The notes under the pieces were generated by a model. The model was not told where the DNA came from. It searched no databases and was given only the letters and a program-made list of their open reading frames with translations. DNA of 64,000 nucleotides, taken from positions 130,775-194,774 of the forward strand of contig CM075104.1 of the NCBI GenBank assembly GCA_037576195.1. Reading direction: 5' to 3'. Position numbers and translations under genes: made by a program. This DNA comes from Phytoseiulus persimilis (Eukaryota; Arthropoda; Arachnida; Mesostigmata; Phytoseiidae). Below are positions 1 through 9,251 of this stretch, one piece after another. Each line of letters opens with the position of its first letter. Position 1 is the first letter of the stretch.

Positions 1-560
1 GGGTGAATCTGAGCATTACTTTCTAACTCTGGAGGGGTGATTCCAAGACCAATCTGAGCATTACTTCCCAACTCTGGAGGGGTGATTCCGAGACCAATCT
101 GAGCATTACTTCCCAACTCTGGAGGGGTGATTCCGAGACCAATCTGAGCATTACTTCCCAACTCTGGAGGGGTGATTCCGAGACCTATCTGAGCATTACT
201 TCCCAACTCTGGAGGGGTGATTCCGAGACCAATCTGAGTATTACTTCCCAACTCTGGAGGGGTGATTCCGGGACCAATCTGAGCATTAATTCCCAACTCT
301 GGAGGGGTGATTCCGGGACCAATCTGAGCATTTCTTTCTAACTCTGGAGGGGTGATTCCGGGGTCAATCTGAGCATTACTTTCCAACTCTGGAGGGGTGA
401 TTCCGAGACCAATCTGAGCATTACTTCCCAACTCTGGAGGGGTGATTCCGAGAGCAATCTGAGCATTACTTCCCAACTCTGGAGGGGTGATTCCGAGACC
501 AATCTGAGCATTACTTCCCAACTCTGGAGGGGTGATTCCGGGACTAATCTGACCATTACT
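1..560 (+). repeat. 45-bp minisatellite, block A
   Basis: About 12 tandem copies of a 45-bp unit containing GGAGGGGTGATTCCGAGACC, followed by AATCTGAGCATTACTTCCCA. Because 45 is a multiple of three, several frames on both strands stay open as 15-residue repeats; these are a by-product and not genes. The array enters from outside the window and decays at its 3' side just before a conserved hairpin terminus. Confidence 0.95.
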
Positions 561-609
561 TTCCAAGTCTGAGGGGCTGATTCGGGGACCGATCTGACCA
601 TACATTTCA

Positions 610-717
610 AAACCATATTGCTGACCCAGTGGGGAGAGAGAAAAGTGCCTCGATCGCAAGGAGCGCCGTCCAACCGCGCGGAGCGCGGCCGACTCCAGTC
701 GGCCGAAGGCCGGCTGG
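610..717 (+). mobile_element. Helitron-like 3' terminus, copy 1
   Basis: A ~108-bp module that recurs at 2712-2820 and, inverted, at 19603-19710. It ends with a perfect 9-bp stem (686-694 pairing with 697-705, CC loop), eight further bases, then CTGG at 714-717 followed by T. A short hairpin close to a terminal CTRR, with insertion next to T, is the known signature of Helitron 3' ends. In all three copies the 45-bp minisatellite lies just inside the terminus. No Rep/helicase gene is present, so this would be a non-autonomous element. Confidence 0.5.
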
Positions 718-784
718 TAGTAAGGATGATCGGCTTAGTCTGTCAGTTTTTCAGTTCGTCCGCACTTTTTCTGGAAGACATGAA

Positions 785-1753
785 GGTGATTCCGGGACCA
801 ATCTGAACATACTCTCCCGAGTCTGGAGAGGTGATTCCGGTACGAGTCTGACTATACTTTTCAGAAGCTGGAGGGGTGATTCCGAAACCAATCTGAACAT
901 ACTTTTCAAAACGTGGAGGGATGATTCCGAGACCAATCTGACCATTACTCTCCAACTCTGGAGGGGTGATTTCGAGACCAATCTGAGCATTACTTCCCAA
1001 CTCTGGAGGGGTGATTCCGGGGTCAATCTGAGCATTACTTTCCAACTCCGGAGGGGTGATTTCGAGACCAATCTGAGCATTACTTCCCAACTCTGGAGGG
1101 ATGATTCCGGGGTCAATCTGAGCATCACTTCCCAACTCTGGAGGGGTGATTTCGAGACCAATCTGAGCATTACTTTCCAACTCTGGAGGGGTGATTCCGG
1201 GGCTAATCTGAGCATTACTTTCCAACTCTGGAGGGGTGATTCCGAGACCAATCTGAGCATGACTTCCCAACTCTGGAGGGGTGATTTCGAGACCAATCTG
1301 AGCATTACTTTCCAACTCTGGAGGGGTGATTCCGGGACCAATCTGGCCATCACTTTCCAACTCTGGAGGGGTGATTTCGAGACCAATCTGAGCATTACTT
1401 TCCAACTCTGGAGGGGTGATTCCGAGACCAATCTGAGCATGACTTCCCAACTCTGGAGGGGTGATTCAGAGACCAATCTGAGCATTGCTTTTTAACTCTG
1501 GAGGGGTGATTCCGGGGCAAATCTGAGCATTGCTTTTTAACTCTGGAGGGGTGATTCCGGGGCAAATCTGAGCATTACTTCCCAACTCTGGAGGGGTGAT
1601 TCCGGGGTCAATCTGAGCATTACTTTCCAACTCTGGAGGGGTGATTCCGGGGTCAATCTGAGCATTACTTTCCAACTCTGGAGGGGTGATTCCGGGACCA
1701 ATCTGGCCATCACATTCCAACTCTGGAGGGGCGATTCCGAGACCAATCTGAGC
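785..1753 (+). repeat. 45-bp minisatellite, block B
   Basis: About 21 copies of the same 45-bp unit and orientation as block A, the first three or four diverged. It starts about 65 bp after the first hairpin terminus, so it appears to belong to the next element, which ends at 2820. It is interrupted at 1754 by an inverted-repeat element and resumes in phase at 2651. Confidence 0.95.
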
Positions 1754-1760
1754 GGCGTAG

Positions 1761-1824
1761 CCTCAGATGCCAGAAACTCAGATGCCAGACTCTCAGATGC
1801 CAGAAACTCAGATGCCAGAATAAA
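1761..1824 (+). repeat. 15-bp subterminal repeats, left arm
   Basis: About four copies of CTCAGATGCCAGAAA, the inverse of the right-arm array at 2524-2646. Together they could form a long stem. Confidence 0.9.
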
Positions 1825-2523
1825 ACACTCCCCCGACTGCGGATGGGTCCCCGCTGATTCAGCGGTTTATTGGAGGCCGCGAATGAAGTTAGGCAGAACC
1901 GCGGAGCTCGATGGGGAAAGCTACAGCTCCAAAGGTTCTAGCACAGGCTACCTCTGTTACCCTCCTTGGGCCAACAGGATCAGCTTGAGAACCACCCCGG
2001 ACATGTGATTGTTGTCGATCGACGTGGAAAACTCAACGACGTCCTCATTGCGGGTCTCCGGACCCGCCTCAATCCTACACTCTCTCCGTCACTGACAGTG
2101 ATGATTCGCTAGCGACGAGTAGAAAGGAAGGTAGTTCCTCCCATAACTCCGTGCATGAGTGAGGAATCGCCGAGCTAGCGGCTCAAGTTACCAAGTTGAG
2201 GCCGAGCGAGCTTTCGGCGAAGGGGGCTGCGACCGCTCGGAATGCGCGAAGGATCGCTTTTCTATTTCCCCGGAGCTCGAGTCCCCGAACGTCCACGCTG
2301 ATCGACATTGGAGACATGCATCGAATGTCCCATCCATTCATCATGATTCATTCTTTGCCATCATCAGCAAACCATCAATGAATCACAGGGGGTGCGGTGC
2401 AGCGTGTACCATATGTACAAAGGGTCTGCCGCATGACTCGCGCTCGTTGCAGACGTCGGAGACGCTTTGCTCCCAAATCCGCTTAATTAGCGGGGATCTA
2501 TCCGGGATCGGGAGAGGGTTTCA

Positions 2524-2646
2524 TTCTGGCATCTGAGTTTCTGGCATCTGAGTTTCTGGCATCTGAGATTCTGGCATCTGAGTTTCTGGCATCTGAGTTT
2601 CTGGCATCTGAGATTCTGGCATCTGAGTTTCTGGCATCTGAGGCAT
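2524..2646 (-). repeat. 15-bp subterminal repeats, right arm
   Basis: Eight copies of TCTGGCATCTGAGTT, inverse to the left-arm array. The copy number differs between arms (about 4 against 8), as expected if the arms expand independently. Confidence 0.9.
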
Positions 2647-2658
2647 AACCATCTGAGC

Positions 2659-2820
2659 ATTACTTTACAACTCGGGAGGGGTGATTCCGAGACCAATCTG
2701 ACCATATTTTTCAAAATCAGAATGCTGACCCAGTGAAGGGAAAGAAAAGTGCTTCGATGGTAGGGAGGCCGTCAAACCGCGCGCAGCGCGGCCGACTCCA
2801 GTCGGCCAAAGGCCGGCTGG
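2659..2820 (+). mobile_element. Helitron-like 3' terminus, copy 2
   Basis: Remaining 45-bp minisatellite sequence followed by the same terminal module as copy 1. The stem has 8 bp (GGCCGACT pairing with AGTCGGCC) and the end is CTGG at 2817-2820 followed by T. With block B this gives a candidate element of roughly 719-2820 that contains the TIR insertion. The 5' end is not identifiable. Confidence 0.5.
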
Positions 2821-3036
2821 TTAACCTGATGTACACCTCCAGGTCCCTCGTGTTTTTCCTTGGATCCTTGGACGCAGTTTGCCCTGACCGCCAGTATCCC
2901 ATCGCTTGGTTTCCCCCCCAATCCCTGCACTATGCCCAAACAGTCACCTTTCTGAATTCACGTACTGGAACTCCAGGATCTGCATCGTGTTCCACGCGAT
3001 GTTGCTCAGAAGGCGTCAGACCGCCTTTGGCCTCAG

Positions 3037-3816
3037 ATGGATGAACAAGCCCGATTCTACTACAGACAGGCAGTCGCGCCTGAGTTCAACGAGAAAGCGA
3101 AACTGCTCCACACCGCGGCACGCCGCGCTAGACTGACGGCCCCTGCACTCGGATCGGCAGAATATGCCGAAACACTGATCGTGGAGTGCGCCACAAATCA
3201 AAAGAAAATTTCGTATCTAGAAAACACTGTCGAATGCCTGCGACGAAAATCGCAAAGCTCCTCAGCAGAAATCTCCACAGACCCTGTGCCTGAGGACACT
3301 CGGCCCGCATCGGCAGACCACCTAAATGCAGATCCAGACTATCTAGACGAAGAAGTCTACAGCCCGTCAATCCCAACTAGTGCGGATGACCCTGTCGAAT
3401 CAGAGGAAGCTCGTCAACTTGAGCTCGCTGAGACAGAGATCCGCATGCTCAAACAAAAGATCTACGATCTACGCGCTGAATCAGAGGCTAAACAGCGTCT
3501 CTATGATCTAGACAGAGGAAACTGGCATGACGGACGCGCATTCTATCAAAAGAAAATTGCTCGTCTCGAAAACGAACTAGAAGAATCCACAGCCTCAAAG
3601 TACTTGTGTGATCACACTGATCACATTGAGCAACTCGAAACTCTCAACAGAAAGCAATCCGAAAGTAATTCCAAAGATCGACAACAATTACTCGATCTCC
3701 TTGACGAGAATGACGAGCTGAAAACACAGCTACTCAAAACGAAAATTGAGCTGAAACGCGCTCAACCAATCGACTGGCCGGAGTCCAGTTCTAGTAGTCA
3801 CAGTGGTTTCATCTGA
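3037..3816 (+). CDS. Hypothetical coiled-coil protein (259 aa), possibly 5'-incomplete
   Basis: The frame is open from about 2952, before the first ATG at 3037, and the upstream residues (ELQDLHRVPRDVAQ) read naturally, so the N-terminus may be longer or spliced. The protein is charged, with heptad-like segments in the middle (about residues 120-180) and near the C-terminus (about 195-250) suggesting coiled coils, an acidic/Ser-Pro linker between about 75 and 125, and a Ser-rich tail. No enzymatic motif, zinc knuckle or membrane segment was seen. An AATAAA lies 107 bp after the stop. It could be a host gene or a gag-like ORF of an unrecognised element; function unknown. Confidence 0.55.
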   Translation: MDEQARFYYRQAVAPEFNEKAKLLHTAARRARLTAPALGSAEYAETLIVECATNQKKISYLENTVECLRRKSQSSSAEISTDPVPEDTRPASADHLNADPDYLDEEVYSPSIPTSADDPVESEEARQLELAETEIRMLKQKIYDLRAESEAKQRLYDLDRGNWHDGRAFYQKKIARLENELEESTASKYLCDHTDHIEQLETLNRKQSESNSKDRQQLLDLLDENDELKTQLLKTKIELKRAQPIDWPESSSSSHSGFI

Positions 3817-3922
3817 ACCTCTTCAACGATGTATTGTATGCTAGGTGCCCTCAATCGTAAACAATAGCCAGTTACTCCTAAGTTACTCACACACATATGC
3901 ACGAACGTTTTATCTTAAGTTG

Positions 3923-3928
3923 AATAAA
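3923..3928 (+). terminator. Polyadenylation signal for the coiled-coil ORF
   Basis: AATAAA on +, about 110 bp after the stop at 3816. It sits about 35 bp from a signal on the opposite strand, so the two loci are convergent. Confidence 0.45.
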
Positions 3929-3960
3929 ACAACCAATAATTCCGGCTCGGGAAACCATCA

Positions 3961-3974
3961 CATTTATTTTTTTT
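3961..3974 (-). terminator. Polyadenylation signal for the minus-strand spliced gene
   Basis: On the minus strand an A-run containing AATAAA occurs directly after a TGA at 3974-3976. It is suitable for the two-exon gene at 4170-4980. Confidence 0.45.
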
Positions 3975-4169
3975 CAACACTCTTCAAAGCATTCAAAGTC
4001 ACGACACAAAGGCAGGGCCGCTCCTGTGACCCTCCGCACAACGACAATCGACGGTCTCTCGACCCGACTTGGGCCCAGCGTCACGCACTGCCGAAGCGTA
4101 GGGCTATAGCACACAATCGCCCGCTTCATGGGGCGGCACGCAAACGAGTCCAGCGCGACTCGGGTCGTC

Positions 4170-4980
4170 TCAGCTGCGTGTGGATCTGGGCTCTGTGGGC
4201 GATCCGCTGGCCCCCGGGAGCTCAACCCCGTTCTCCACCGGGTGGCACTGATCGTGTTGGTCTCCTCCGTGACCAGCACCCGACGTGACTTCTCCACACT
4301 CCCGGAGTGCGACGTCTCCGCTTCGGCCGCTCCAAAATATGAGACCTGCAGGAAGATAACGCTTGGACCTCCACCATAACATTCATGGGCGAGATGCCTA
4401 CGCGGGAATAAATCGGCAAATCAGCCTAAACCTTACACAAGAAGATAAGCAACTTACCTGCCACGAGGCCGGTCAAGAAAACCGCAACAACTATTGCGAT
4501 TAAAATGACCACTCGACAACGCGAGCAGCCGCACATGTCAAAGCAGCGATCGACGCTGCTCCAGCCGAGGCTTCCCCCCGACGGCGTTGGCGCACGCCCG
4601 GACCGCTGCTCGGGATCACCAAAAGGGATCCTCTCACTGGACAGACGGGCCGCACGCGCGACGGCGATCCGCCTCCACACCTCCTCCTCTGACCGCTGCT
4701 GCGGCGCTGTCCTGTCCTCCAGCTCGACGTCGCCGGCGACAAGCGAGCTCAGCAAATCTCCCATCGCCAGAGGACTGTCGCGGCCTGCGGTTAATTCAGA
4801 TGAGGGCGCAGGGCTCGTGTCCTCGGCTCCTGTCAACGATACTGAGCTGGGATGGGTCCTCCTGCTGCGGCTGCTGCTTGGTCCAACACGGCGCCCTGGC
4901 AGACGTCTCGGTCTGGCTGGCAGCTCCTGATGTCCTGAAGATGCTCTCTCTGGGGTCCTCAAACCGGAGCGAGGAAGCAT
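4170..4980 (-). CDS. Two-exon candidate single-pass membrane protein
   Basis: Exon 1 is 4980-4458, starting at ATG 4980. It ends at a consensus donor (GGCAG|GTAAGTT); a 112-bp intron (4346-4457) ends in a pyrimidine-rich CTTCCTGCAG acceptor. Joined in phase this gives about 232 residues to the stop at 4170. The first ~145 residues are Ser/Pro/Arg-rich. A Cys cluster (CGCSRC) then precedes one hydrophobic segment of about 20 residues (VVILIAIVVAVFLTGL), suggesting an N-cytoplasmic signal anchor. In exon 2 another frame stays open to 3974 and carries six or seven cysteines, so a different donor phase giving a Cys-rich ectodomain is possible. Not a recognised family. The splice signals are seen; expression is inferred. 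Confidence 0.45.
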
Positions 4981-5983
4981 CACGAGGCAAAAGTTACAAG
5001 CTCAAAACGAACTGTACTCTGAACTAACTCCGCACGCATTTTTTATCCTATCCGCCTAGGGCGAAATCAACCGATTTTTTCCCTCATTCTCGCAACTTGG
5101 ATCAACGACTCTCGGCAACCAAACTGGAAATCTTGAAAAACCATCGAAAACTCTACGGATTTTCATCTTTATTGAAAGAAATCATTACTTCCCTGTGAGG
5201 GGGGAAAATAGTACAAAGTCTTGAGACACATGGATCATGATTTCCAGGTCAAATCACCAAGAAAGAGGTCATATTTCACACTTCCTCAACTTTTATTTAA
5301 ATGCCCCCCAACTGGCTCCACCCATAGCACGCTCTCCGGAGAAACTACGTCGAACTTCCTAACTGCGCATGCAGTCTCGGTGAAAAACGAACGGTTGTAG
5401 CGTCTACCGACTACCGCGGATATTTGGATCCACGAACAATTCAAACCGAAATAATCACTGTAAAGGAATCACTCGATTTTCTCAAGAAAAATTCGAACTC
5501 GACCGATTCCTCAATCTTCATAGCCAGAGGGGATATTCAATGTTTAATCACATCACGGAGCTATTCTGCGAATATTTTTTCAGCTGCGAGATCTTCGGCC
5601 TCGACAGCCAGAGGGGATGTTGGAGATCAGAATCTGAAGCCTGTCGGGCTCAGATCTCGCACGCGTCTGAGAGCATGACACACTCAGATGACTCACAGTA
5701 CTCCCAAGTCACGACGTCTGGAAAATGCAACGAAATCGGGGTTCCAACCCCGACAGCAGATGAAAGGGACTGATACAGACAGTCCACATAAAACCAAGAG
5801 TACGGAGTCGGGTTTACAACCCCTCCGACCTACAAACTAGACCATCTGTCAACTTATGTTAAGATATTGACTCATCTGGTGTCTGGGCTCTAGACCAATC
5901 ATGGGAGAGCTACGCTCCCCTTCTAGGTATTATAAGGACCCTCTTTTTCGAATAAACTTCACTGTGGCACAGAGCCTTCCACT
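4981..5983. other. Intergenic stretch with small hairpins
   Basis: No convincing gene. A perfect 8-bp hairpin (TCGGGGTT, CC loop, AACCCCGA) lies near 5732-5750, and a weaker version with the same GGTT...AACC core near 5803-5825. From about 5847 the sequence resembles an LTR promoter/terminator: TGTCAAC start, a GGGAG...CTCCC palindrome near 5902, TATTATAAGG near 5927 and AATAAA near 5951. No partner LTR is present, so this is only a resemblance. Confidence 0.3.
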
Positions 5984-6472
5984 CTACACGTCTCTTGCGT
6001 TGTCACTCTTGTTGTCAACTGAGCTAGTGTTCCACACCTTCGATCCTCTACCTTCAAACCGTACGACTTCCAGTCCTATCACGTACACTCGCTGGAGTTC
6101 GGAAGAGCGTTGCAAGGACTCCTCACGACACAGCTCAATGCTGTTCTCCACGTTCACGATTCGATCTAACACCAGTTTGCCGTAGTTGGCGGCCAGACCA
6201 GATTCCTGGACGTTCACCATAACCAGGTTCCCATCCGGCGGCCGGGGGACCGCCGGCGCAACCACCTCAGATGGAGGCCTAGGAACGAGTTCGAACTTCT
6301 TGTCTTCCATGACAACAGGCTGGTACAATTTGAATACCTGAGGTGGCGGCGGGGAACTGGAGGTGAACAGTCTCGGCAAGTCGAAGAAGGAAGAATGAAC
6401 TCGCAAAGACGAGTACGACCTCGAATATCCACGATTTGAGAGAGAACCTCGATCGAGAAACGCGGAGGACAT
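5984..6472 (-). CDS. Hypothetical 162-aa ORF
   Basis: Open from an internal ATG at 6472 (MSSAFLDRG). The frame continues further upstream, but that part has poor, low-complexity composition. It contains a Ser/Pro segment (SSSPPPPQVF) and a hydrophilic C-terminal half. No motif recognised. Its 3' end overlaps the LTR-like sequence on the other strand. It may be a remnant of an element-borne ORF or chance. Confidence 0.25.
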   Translation of the reverse strand: MSSAFLDRGSLSNRGYSRSYSSLRVHSSFFDLPRLFTSSSPPPPQVFKLYQPVVMEDKKFELVPRPPSEVVAPAVPRPPDGNLVMVNVQESGLAANYGKLVLDRIVNVENSIELCREESLQRSSELQRVYVIGLEVVRFEGRGSKVWNTSSVDNKSDNARDV

Positions 6473-6932
6473 CTTCCAAGACAACAGGTGACAAGGTCCA
6501 CAGAGACAGACTAAAAAAAATCCAGAATGAACTCGGAAAATTACGATCAGAGAAGTGTGAGAAGCACTTGAATCAAGAGACTGACTCGTGAGAAAGTTCC
6601 ACCCGAGTTCACAAGAACTCAGCATGATACAGTTGGAATCAAGCACGTTGTATACACCTTGATCAAAGCCACATGTAGACAGCAAAGGCTGTAAAGTGTA
6701 GGAAGATGCAGGGGTCGAATTTCGATCAACCCCGCTGAGGAACAAATGAGATGAATCTTCTCAAAGAACAGTGGTGGATGACGGTTTCTAGTGAATAAGG
6801 GGCCACATGGAAGTGGTTCACATCCCTCACCACTGTTTTCTGTTTTTTGAAACACTTGTGGCTTGAACATAAAGAAGACAACTGGAGCATCAGATTGCTC
6901 GTGTGCCCCGACAACAACAACACTTGTGCATC

Positions 6933-7658
6933 ATGCTAGACTTGGAGAAGATGAGCCCTGAACAGCTAGTGCTTCATGCCAGGGCTACGCTGGTGTTTCC
7001 ATACACGGACTTATATCATACAGCTAGTCTGGAACACTTTTTGAAGTCACCACACCACTCCTCCATAATAAGTGTTGACCGCTGGGCGCTCCCCTGCTTG
7101 GACGACAGCTGCAGGGATTGTAACAGAGAAACCAGAATGCACCCGAGTAGGCTCAGACGTCACCCTGGCTTCGGCGAACCAACGTGGGTCATACCCTGCT
7201 TTGGGTATGTAAACCTCCGCACTAGATATATCAGCCGCCCAAAAACCACCAGTGCAGTGAAGGAGGCTTACCACAAGCTCATCAAGGAGCCCATCTATGC
7301 GGATTCCGGGCCCCAGTTCGACGAATTGGTAATGCAAGCCTTTCGCCAACAAATTCACGAGGTTGAGAACTGGCGCCACAAAGGAATCTTCCACTCAAAA
7401 GTGCTGGATAAAATGTGGGAGAGTACAACCCCTAGATACAAAAAGGACTTTATGACAATGGTCAGAGGAGTACTATTGTCAGATCTTATGTCAAGAATAA
7501 CCGACTATTTATCTGAACACCACTCTGAGTCACTGAAATGTGAAACAGACATGGTGTTACTCCAAAGTATAAGGCATATGTATGGTATCAGGGTTGGGTT
7601 TGACGGCTACAGAGCCATTCCCCAGGAAATCCGGGGTCAGTGTTTCACCTGGCAATGA
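6933..7658 (+). CDS. Hypothetical protein, 241 aa
   Basis: An intact ORF with an ATG at 6933 and natural amino-acid composition through its full length. It has a Cys cluster near residues 55-65 (CLDDSCRDC) that could bind metal, is rich in His/Arg, and has amphipathic helical segments in the second half. No signal peptide, membrane segment or enzymatic motif was recognised. It is followed at once by a strong hairpin and then by a purine tract and LTR-like start at 7782, so it could be the last ORF of an LTR element whose other parts are missing. Function unknown. Confidence 0.5.
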   Translation: MLDLEKMSPEQLVLHARATLVFPYTDLYHTASLEHFLKSPHHSSIISVDRWALPCLDDSCRDCNRETRMHPSRLRRHPGFGEPTWVIPCFGYVNLRTRYISRPKTTSAVKEAYHKLIKEPIYADSGPQFDELVMQAFRQQIHEVENWRHKGIFHSKVLDKMWESTTPRYKKDFMTMVRGVLLSDLMSRITDYLSEHHSESLKCETDMVLLQSIRHMYGIRVGFDGYRAIPQEIRGQCFTWQ

Positions 7659-7678
7659 AGTAACACCCCTAATACTTA

Positions 7679-7710
7679 TGTCCTGCTCATAAGTGCATGA
7701 GAGCAGGACA
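7679..7710 (+). other. Perfect 10-bp hairpin after the 241-aa ORF
   Basis: TGTCCTGCTC (7679-7688) pairs perfectly with GAGCAGGACA (7701-7710) around a 12-base loop. Outer arms AATACTT and AAGTATT add a second stem. Variants of TAACACCCC/TTACACCCC repeat around it. Its role is unknown; it could be an RNA structure or an element terminus. Confidence 0.6.
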
Positions 7711-7772
7711 CCGATATGAAGTATTACTAACAACCAGTGTATTGTTACCCCTAGTATGAGACTGTTTCATCT

Positions 7773-8048
7773 AAGGGAGGGTGTTGAGAAATGTCGTTAC
7801 ACCCCAGTATCTGAAACATGTCCCAACTGCTCACACCCGTAACGGGGACAAGGACGAGCCGTGTGCGTGATTACGCTACGGGTTTCTCAGCGCCGAGCTA
7901 AGACGTCTAGCCTTGGCTCGAAGGCTACCCACTTCGAGCCGGGCCCCGGTCAGCTCACGCTTTCCCTACTGGTATATATACTGCTAATAAGGGAGCTTCG
8001 CTCCCGAGGAGCTACGCATTCCCTAACCGGAACTCTGTCTGTTTATTT
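7773..8048 (+). mobile_element. LTR-like segment (solo or orphan)
   Basis: A purine tract AAGGGAGGG (7773-7781) is followed by TGTTGAGAAATG, as at a polypurine tract/LTR junction. Inside are a GGGAGC-TTC-GCTCCC hairpin and TATATATA near 7975. After it, TGGTGCCGTGA near 8049 is like a primer-binding region. No second copy exists in the window, so the ends cannot be confirmed. Confidence 0.35.
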
Positions 8049-8180
8049 GGTGCCGTGATCTTCCAGCTTCCAGGGAACATTCCAGATCAGTGTCTGCCGA
8101 CTGCCTTCAGGGAACGAAAATCCAACAACACCCGAATTGCCAAAACATCACGGAGGTGAACGCGTGTCTCAAGAACTCTG

Positions 8181-8903
8181 TTGAGCACCACAGGGGAGGA
8201 TTTGACTTCGTCGACCTCCGAAATAAATATATCCAGAGATGACAGGTTCGTGGACAAAAGAGCCGGATCCGATGATCCGTACAGGACCACATATACCCAA
8301 GAAGGGTATAGGGTCATCAAAAAACTCCTGCTCGAAAGATTCAGGAGCAAACTGGGTTCAGAGGAAGCCACGCTAAGCAGGATCGCCGAGAATCGAGCGA
8401 AGATGATGGAGATCCTCGCTAAAAAGCAACAGGCGAAGCTCGAGAAAGAGAAAGCTCGGCAAGAAAAGGAGGAGGAGAAACTCCGAAAAGACCGAAGCGC
8501 CGCGCGGAGAGAAGCGGAAGTCGCCAAGATGCGGCGAGTGGAAGCGCCAGACCGCCGGCAGGCGAGCAAGCGCGAATTCGGAAACCAGCGACAGGACTGG
8601 AAAAGACAGGATGAAGGACAAGTGGTCGACGACCGCAAACGCAAGCTCCGACAAGAGGCCATCCCGATACAGGCCGCGGACGGGGCCGAAGTCGTGGCCA
8701 TCCGTCTAGGAAACATTCCTAGCACCATGAAAGCCGCACCCACAGAGAAGCAGAATCGGGCAAGAGGGAGCTTTGAATTGGGTGGCGGCATCAAAGGTGA
8801 AAGGGCGGAGCCTCTGGGCAGAGAACCAACCCGAGTAACACGAAGAAAACGCCCCAAGAGAGTCAGAAAGGGAAGAGCGCCCAAAAATGATGTCTCAATA
8901 TGA
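8181..8903 (+). CDS. LINE A ORF1-like basic coiled-coil protein
   Basis: The frame is open from 8160 to 8903 with no ATG near the 5' side, so the true start is lost or further upstream. The central part is a long charged helix (KKQQAKLEKEKARQEKEEEK) typical of a coiled coil, and the C-terminus is strongly basic (RRKRPKRVRKGR), suggesting nucleic-acid binding. There is no CCHC knuckle. Its position just before the endonuclease domain on the same strand indicates it is the first ORF of LINE A and probably binds element RNA. Confidence 0.6.
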   Translation: MSTTGEDLTSSTSEINISRDDRFVDKRAGSDDPYRTTYTQEGYRVIKKLLLERFRSKLGSEEATLSRIAENRAKMMEILAKKQQAKLEKEKARQEKEEEKLRKDRSAARREAEVAKMRRVEAPDRRQASKREFGNQRQDWKRQDEGQVVDDRKRKLRQEAIPIQAADGAEVVAIRLGNIPSTMKAAPTEKQNRARGSFELGGGIKGERAEPLGREPTRVTRRKRPKRVRKGRAPKNDVSI

Positions 8904-8904
8904 A

Positions 8905-9251
8905 TTGGAGTATTAAACATTAGTGGGTGTACTAATTCCAAATGGGCTCGATTCGAACTAGACCTGCTCGAGAATGAGGATATCAGCATAGTTCTGATCC
9001 GAGAAACACACCTAGCAAACCTACAAACGCCGCCAAAAATCCAGGGTTTCGAATGGCTTGGAAGCAACAGAAACGTGGCTGCAGGGAAAACTGCCACCGG
9101 AGGAACAGGCATCCTACTCACCTCCATTCTCGACCAAGAATGGATGGAGAAGGGGAGAGATTGGATGGCTGTAGCTACTAGGTGTGAAGAGAAACGAATC
9201 ATTCTGATCTCAGTATACGTAGCACACGCGAAAAAAGATGATAATGAAAAA
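8905..9251 (+). pseudogene. LINE A AP-endonuclease, N-terminal part
   Basis: Translation gives NISGCTNSKWARFELDLL, then IVLIRETHL and GGTGILL, the recognisable start of an APE-type endonuclease that nicks target DNA. A +1 frame change lies just before it (near 8915). The ORF is broken off at 9251 where the antisense LINE begins. The downstream part resumes at about 10150 with ISDHNLI (the SDH motif). The region that would hold the GDFN motif is absent, so this copy is inactive. Confidence 0.75.

Larger units (their letters stand above)
1754..2650. mobile_element. 897-bp non-autonomous TIR element in the minisatellite
   Basis: The 45-bp unit is split so that ATCTGAGC occurs on both sides (1746-1753 and 2651-2658) and the unit phase continues, which is an 8-bp target duplication. 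The element starts GGCGTAGCCTCAG and ends with the inverse of GGTTATGCCTCAG (9 of 13 matching). Subterminal 15-bp repeats follow in inverted orientation at each end, then a further ~60 bp of inverted similarity (1826-1885 against 2465-2526). The interior has no convincing coding sequence. An 8-bp duplication with termini beginning GG would suit a Merlin- or hAT-like MITE, but the superfamily is inferred only. Confidence 0.7.

Noticed and set aside
1..1750. Long open frames on both strands encoding 15-residue repeats
   Set aside because: The 45-bp unit length is a multiple of three, so all stop-free frames persist; there is no start context and no non-repetitive protein sequence.
2159..2536. 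125-aa ORF inside the TIR element
   Set aside because: No motif, no homology recognised, and it runs into the inverted 15-bp repeats; regarded as chance.
5730..5752. tRNA T-arm (GGGGTTCCAACCCC)
   Set aside because: The B-box purine is missing and no acceptor, D or anticodon arms can be built around it.
8087..9202. 371-aa minus-strand ORF
   Set aside because: Shadow of the LINE A ORF1 and endonuclease; Ser/Phe/Arg-rich mirror of the charged coiled coil.
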